Positions 60,279 through 64,000 of a DNA stretch of 64,000 nucleotides are shown here, in pieces (positions within the stretch are counted from its first letter, which is position 1; every line of letters begins with the position of its first letter). Under the pieces are notes generated by a model that made no database searches, was not told where the DNA came from, and saw only the letters and a program-made list of their open reading frames with translations. The stretch is taken from assembly GCF_900184995.1 (NCBI RefSeq), contig NZ_LT860099.1:1455931-1519930 (forward strand). Reading direction: 5' to 3'. The translations under genes and the position numbers were made by a program. This DNA is from Konateibacter massiliensis. Its GTDB lineage: Bacteria; Bacillota; Clostridia; Lachnospirales; Lachnospiraceae.

Positions 60279-61880
60279 TCACTCCCAATCTTCATTCAGC
60301 CAATTACGCAGCAATTGCGCCACTGCGGCTGGATTTTCATCAACAAATTTTTCAATAAGTTTTCTTGCATCCGATTTCTCATTGAAGTCAATATCATCAA
60401 GAGGTGTCGTTGTCTCTTTTGTTGACGCAAGCAAAGCTTCCACGGATAATTCCGGTTCTGTCTCCAATACCTCAATCGGTCTTGTACTCTTAAATATTAC
60501 AAATCCAAGCAAACCAAGAATTAATAGGATAAGAGCAATCATCAGATAATCTGACCAGCTTCTTCCGGAACCCGTTGACGGCTGGAAAAGCGGAACATCA
60601 TAGGCAACAATCGAAATATTTGCTTCTGCTATTCCCGTCGCTGTTGACACCATTGTGTAGAAATCCTGATCTACTGTCGTCTTCGTCTTCACATCATTCG
60701 CCGCCATAAATTCAGCAAATGTAGTCCCATCTAACTTGCCTTGTGCTTTCATATCATCTTCATTGTAGACAATATAATTTGTAGCCACAACCGAGACGGA
60801 CGAACTATCATAATTCACACTGCCCGGTGCATATTGGGTATTTGTAACCTTCTGATTAGGAGTGTAATCCCTCGAAGTTTGTGTTGTTGCACTTGTGGAT
60901 GTATCGCTTCCTTCAATCACATATGTAGTATTTGAATTGGAGTCCGTTCCAGGTACACCTGCTGTTCCGCCGCTTGTCTCATTTTCATATATCTCTTCAT
61001 GGCTCAGCAGTCCCTGCTCCTGCCCTTCTGCCGGCGTATAAGTCTGCTCTGTTTCACTTACCACATCAAAGCTGATATCAAGATTTGGTGCCACCTCAAT
61101 ATTGTCATATACGTTCGTGCCAAGCATAACATCTTTTACTTGCTTTTTAACAACTGCCTCTGCCTGATTTTTTACTTCAAACTGGCTTCCTGCATTTCCC
61201 ACCGTACTGTCTTCGTCTCCGCCGGAGAATAATAATTTACCGTTAGAATCAATGATAACAATACTTTCCGTTGTCTTGTTTCCAACTCCGGTTGCAACAT
61301 ATTTCGCCATTACGGTCGGTGCGTCGCTCGACAATTCACTGCTTAATGTCAATAATACGCTTGCATAAGTATCCTGCTCCTGCGTGATTATTGTTCCGTC
61401 ATTTTCAGGTATTGTCAGGCTTACAGACGCTTCCTTTACGCCATCCATCGTCTCAAGCGTTTTTTCCAGCTTTGACTCTAAGTATAATTTATATTTTTTT
61501 TCTTTGTCTGCTTCTGTTGTGCTGAAACCACCGCTTAAGGCATCCGTAATCGAATAGCCGTCTGCCGGTATACTGTTTTCACCTAACAAAATTGTTGCAT
61601 TTGCAATATCTTTCTTATTTACAGATATAACCTTTCCGTCTGAAGAAATCTCCATCGAAATCCCTTCACTCTCCAGGATATCCTTCACCTCCGCAGCTTC
61701 CTTGGTAGATTCCGCAGTAATCAATGTAACCATTGTCGGTCTTGTGAGAACAAATCCTAAAATTATCAAAGTAAATATTACAATTGCACTGACGCTAATG
61801 ATTGTAGCTTTCTGTTTAGCAGTATACTTATTCCAAAATGCCACTACTTTGTTTAGTATACCTTTCAGTCTTTCTTCCAT
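60279..61880 (-). CDS. fliF: Flagellar MS-ring protein FliF
   Basis: 533 residues. Two membrane helices (about 25-45 and 435-457) flank the ring-building region. YscJ-type domain with GYSITDALSGGFSTTEADKEKKYK and LESKLEKTLETMDGVKEASVSL. A Thr/Ser-rich loop (about 300-345). A cytoplasmic C-terminus that binds FliG. AGGAGATAA precedes the ATG. Confidence 0.97.
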   Translation of the reverse strand: MEERLKGILNKVVAFWNKYTAKQKATIISVSAIVIFTLIILGFVLTRPTMVTLITAESTKEAAEVKDILESEGISMEISSDGKVISVNKKDIANATILLGENSIPADGYSITDALSGGFSTTEADKEKKYKLYLESKLEKTLETMDGVKEASVSLTIPENDGTIITQEQDTYASVLLTLSSELSSDAPTVMAKYVATGVGNKTTESIVIIDSNGKLLFSGGDEDSTVGNAGSQFEVKNQAEAVVKKQVKDVMLGTNVYDNIEVAPNLDISFDVVSETEQTYTPAEGQEQGLLSHEEIYENETSGGTAGVPGTDSNSNTTYVIEGSDTSTSATTQTSRDYTPNQKVTNTQYAPGSVNYDSSSVSVVATNYIVYNEDDMKAQGKLDGTTFAEFMAANDVKTKTTVDQDFYTMVSTATGIAEANISIVAYDVPLFQPSTGSGRSWSDYLMIALILLILGLLGFVIFKSTRPIEVLETEPELSVEALLASTKETTTPLDDIDFNEKSDARKLIEKFVDENPAAVAQLLRNWLNEDWE

Positions 61881-61950
61881 CAGTTATCTCCTAACCCTTT
61901 TTATGTAGAAATATAGCTTGCAAAGAGCTATTATATATTTCCCCTCAATC

Positions 61951-62265
61951 TTATATTTGAATATTCATTATCTCTTTGTAGGCTTCAATAAACCTATCTC
62001 TAACTGCAATGGTATACTGCATTGCAGTTGACGCCTTACTTTGTGCAATTGTCAAATCATGTGTGTTATCACTATACCCCAATGCCACATTTAATTTCTC
62101 TGCATTATAATCCTGCTGTAATTGGTTTGTCTCGTTAATCAAATCTACTGCTGACTGCAAAAATGTGCCAAAATTATTATTGTCTGTATTTGAAACAGTA
62201 CCGCTAAGCGCTGTATTTTTCACCAAATCTGAATTAATACTGCTGATTGCTGCTATATTACTCAT
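61951..62265 (-). CDS. fliE: Flagellar hook-basal body protein FliE
   Basis: 104 residues. Family core FGTFLQSAVDLINETNQLQ and the C-terminal AMQYTIAVRDRFIEAYKEIMNIQI. Connects the MS-ring to the rod. AAGGAGGA precedes the ATG. Follows flgC by 12 bp. Confidence 0.95.
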   Translation of the reverse strand: MSNIAAISSINSDLVKNTALSGTVSNTDNNNFGTFLQSAVDLINETNQLQQDYNAEKLNVALGYSDNTHDLTIAQSKASTAMQYTIAVRDRFIEAYKEIMNIQI

Positions 62266-62277
62266 TTTCTATCCTCC

Positions 62278-62718
62278 TTATTTTCCTATTTCAAGCCCCT
62301 TTAATGCAATGCTTTTACTCGTATTAAAAGCAGTTACATTTGCCTCATATGCCCTGCTTGCATCGATCATGTTAGTCATTTCCGTAACGGTGTTCACGTT
62401 AGGATATGACACATATCCATCTTCATCTGCATCCGGGTGGGATGGATCATATTTTTTTACGAAATCACTTGTGGTATCTTCTGAGATAGAACTAACCTTT
62501 ACACCGCTTCCTGTGTACTGGCTATGAGCGTTAGATAAAATATTTGAGAACGCCGTACTCTTTTTTTCTTCGAACGTAACCACCTTTCTGCGATAAGGAG
62601 TTCCGTCCTCCGTCCTTGTTGTACTTGAATTTGCGATATTTTGAGATATAACATCCAGTCTGAGTCTCTCCGCCGTCATACCGGATGCATTAATATCAAA
62701 TGAACTAAAAATAGACAT
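62278..62718 (-). CDS. flgC: Flagellar rod protein FlgC
   Basis: 146 residues. Rod signature FDINASGMTAERLRLDVISQ and NIANSSTTRTEDGTPYRRK at the N-terminus, C-terminal MTNMIDASRAYEANVTAFN. GGGGGAGG precedes the ATG. Confidence 0.97.
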   Translation of the reverse strand: MSIFSSFDINASGMTAERLRLDVISQNIANSSTTRTEDGTPYRRKVVTFEEKKSTAFSNILSNAHSQYTGSGVKVSSISEDTTSDFVKKYDPSHPDADEDGYVSYPNVNTVTEMTNMIDASRAYEANVTAFNTSKSIALKGLEIGK

Positions 62719-62733
62719 ATTTTTCCTCCCCCG

Positions 62734-63123
62734 TTATTTCATTACGTTTTGCAACGACTTAAAATCATTATTGATGATATCTGTCAGCATATTATACTTA
62801 ATCTGGTTCGCCGCCAGCTCTACATTCTCTGTACTGATATCCACGTTGTTACCATCTACCCTATATGAGTACCCCGCCGAATCTGTGTAAATCTGTGCAT
62901 CCAAGTTATCTATGGACACATTGGCAACCTTTTTACTCAACGAAACCGACCGTGCCCCGGTCAACTCACGTTCCAAAACATCTTCAAATTTTACATCCTG
63001 CCTCTTATAATTTGGTGTTGTTGCATTTGCTATGTTATTTGCTATAACGTCATTTCGTATCCAAGCAGCATCCGCCGCCTTATCCAAAATGTTTATATAA
63101 TTAAACGCATCTGAACCAATCAT
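62734..63123 (-). CDS. flgB: Flagellar rod protein FlgB
   Basis: 129 residues. Proximal rod protein and first gene of the cluster. NDVIANNIANATTPNYKRQDVKFE is split here: the diagnostic block is NNIANATTPNYKR. ATG at 63123 follows AGAAGGAG; a GTG three codons upstream overlaps this. It has a long leader (63124-63422) with a promoter and a possible CodY site, and codY is the next gene upstream. Confidence 0.96.
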   Translation of the reverse strand: MIGSDAFNYINILDKAADAAWIRNDVIANNIANATTPNYKRQDVKFEDVLERELTGARSVSLSKKVANVSIDNLDAQIYTDSAGYSYRVDGNNVDISTENVELAANQIKYNMLTDIINNDFKSLQNVMK

Positions 63124-63176
63124 ATTTTTCACTCCTTCTACACTTTATTATCACATACGAATCACAATCTTACTTA

Positions 63177-63204
63177 ATTATAAAATATCCTGCAAATTTT
63201 ACAA
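63177..63204 (-). promoter_or_regulatory. Putative SigA promoter of the flgB (fla/che) operon
   Basis: Minus strand: -35 TTGTAA (63199-63204), 16-nt spacer, perfect -10 TATAAT (63177-63182), about 55 nt before the flgB ATG. A second, weaker TATAAT lies at 63396-63401. No clear sigma-28 promoter was seen. Confidence 0.5.
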
Positions 63205-63236
63205 GCTAAAAATGTGTTTTTTTTTATTTTTTTCGA

Positions 63237-63251
63237 ATATTTCAGCTAATT
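63237..63251. promoter_or_regulatory. Possible CodY-binding site in the flgB leader
   Basis: ATATTTCAGCTAATT matches the CodY consensus AATTTTCWGAAAATT at 11 of 15 positions, 33 bp upstream of the proposed -35. AT-rich DNA gives many chance matches, so this is weak. Confidence 0.3.
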
Positions 63252-63422
63252 TTCAACGTTTTTCATGACTTAAGTACCAACGTTTTATTTATTTTCTCGA
63301 CTTTATAAACTAATTGTAAACAGATGTAATATTTTCGTAACATTTGACGACAAATGGAATTTACTGCCATAGTACAAAACTAGGAACTTCTTCCTATTAT
63401 AATATCAGACTATATATATAAA

Positions 63423-63456
63423 TAAAAAAGGCATATGCTTTTTCTGCATACGCCTT
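63423..63456 (-). terminator. Terminator of codY
   Basis: Minus strand: AAGGCGTATGC pairs with GCATATGCCTT (one wobble), loop AGAAAA, then TTTTTTATTTAT. Confidence 0.85.
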
Positions 63457-63460
63457 ATTA

Positions 63461-64000
63461 TTATGCTTTTTTCATTTTATTTTTCTTAATCTCTTCCAAC
63501 TCATCAAAAATCACATCATTCAAAACCTTAATATAGGTTCCCTTCATTCCTGATGATCTAGATTCAATTACGCCTGCACTTTCGAACTTGCGAAGTGCGT
63601 TGACAATAACCGATCTTGTAATGCCGACTCTGTCTGCAATCTTGCTTGCAACAAGAATGCCTTCCTTGCCGTCGAGTTCATCAAAGATGTGGGTGATTGC
63701 TTCCAGCTCTGAGAATGAAAGTGTGCTGATTGCCGATTTTACAATCTGTACCTTTCTCGTCTCTTCCGCATTCTCCTCGTTCACAGAACGCATCATTTCC
63801 AATCCGACAACTGTTGTTCCATACTCACTTAAGATAATATCATCAATTTCATAGCTTGCATCACTCTTGTAAATAAATAACGTTCCTAAACGTTCTCCTG
63901 CAATATCAATCGGTGTTATAATTGCCTCATATTTCTTCACATCATCAAACACAAACCCCAAGGTCTCCAGATTGACATTTTCCTTCGTCGATAAAACTCC
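63461..64000 (-). CDS. codY: Transcriptional regulator CodY, partial (N-terminal part outside window)
   Basis: The final 179 codons are visible; the gene runs off the right edge. CodY is the GTP- and branched-chain-amino-acid-sensing global regulator of low-GC Gram-positives. The end of the effector-binding GAF domain ([14 protein letters not shown]), the linker and the C-terminal winged helix-turn-helix ([22 protein letters not shown], in two steps; [19 protein letters not shown]) are all there. It precedes flgB as in B. subtilis, where CodY represses the fla/che operon. A lysine-rich tail ends the protein. Confidence 0.95.
   Translation of the reverse strand, partial: GVLSTKENVNLETLGFVFDDVKKYEAIITPIDIAGERLGTLFIYKSDASYEIDDIILSEYGTTVVGLEMMRSVNEENAEETRKVQIVKSAISTLSFSELEAITHIFDELDGKEGILVASKIADRVGITRSVIVNALRKFESAGVIESRSSGMKGTYIKVLNDVIFDELEEIKKNKMKKA

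Noticed and set aside
1-64000. Search for tRNA, rRNA, insertion sequences, prophage or toxin-antitoxin genes
   Set aside because: No cloverleaf with CCA end, rRNA segment, transposase, integrase or phage gene was recognised by eye.

Overview
This window looks like a chromosome segment from a motile, low-to-moderate GC member of the Clostridia, most likely Lachnospiraceae-like (near Roseburia, Agathobacter, Butyrivibrio or Lachnospira). That placement is inference. It rests on a PolC-type polymerase, a threonine T-box, CodY, FliY, CheC/CheD and a Bacillus-like flagellar gene order combined with clostridial extras (PilZ brake protein, FapA, DUF1540). I see no rRNA, tRNA, CRISPR array, insertion sequence or prophage. 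Nearly all genes are on the minus strand. The plus-strand exceptions are rqcH, thrS, a DUF1540 gene and one tiny gene.

Layout from left to right. (1) 1-5552: the end of a metallophosphoesterase gene, then prfA, prmC, a DUF1385 membrane protein, rpmE and rho, which are translation-termination and transcription-termination genes. (2) 5759-10336: plus-strand rqcH (ribosome quality control), thrS behind a T-box leader, and a cysteine-rich DUF1540 protein. (3) 10335-15506: minus-strand capA-like gene, a Zn-dependent phospholipase C-like gene, rpoD and holA, then a candidate small RNA and a 49-residue coiled-coil gene missed by length filters. (4) 15553-30142: polC, ispG, rseP, dxr, cdsA, uppS, frr, pyrH, a bactofilin and a polysaccharide deacetylase, then tsf and rpsB. 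This is the conserved rpsB-to-polC block, interrupted by a cell-surface pair. (5) 30283-63123: one about 33-kb flagellar/chemotaxis cluster read right to left: flgB-flgC-fliE-fliF-fliG-fliH-fliI-fliJ-motE-like-fliK-flgD-TIGR02530-flgE-flbD-fliL-fliM-fliY-cheY-fliO-fliP-fliQ-fliR-flhB-flhA-flhF-flhG-pilZ-cheB-cheA-cheW-cheC-cheD-(2-TM protein)-sigD-fapA-(104 aa)-(SwrB-like)-(MltG-like domain). (6) 63461-64000: the 3' part of codY, directly upstream of flgB as in Bacillus subtilis.

How it works together: the cluster encodes the basal body, the export gate and ATPase, hook and hook-length control, the switch, most of the chemotaxis pathway (cheR and receptors are not here) and the sigma factor for late flagellar genes. 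Stators (motA/motB), usually found between flbD and fliL in related clusters, are absent. Putative internal terminators before sigD, between rpsB and tsf, and between frr and uppS would grade expression along the operons.

The least explained signal is a family of five about 75-bp intergenic elements with conserved hairpin architecture. Three of them sit directly against intrinsic terminators, and three carry a companion 17-22 bp palindrome. A 9-bp terminator stem is also reused at four loci.
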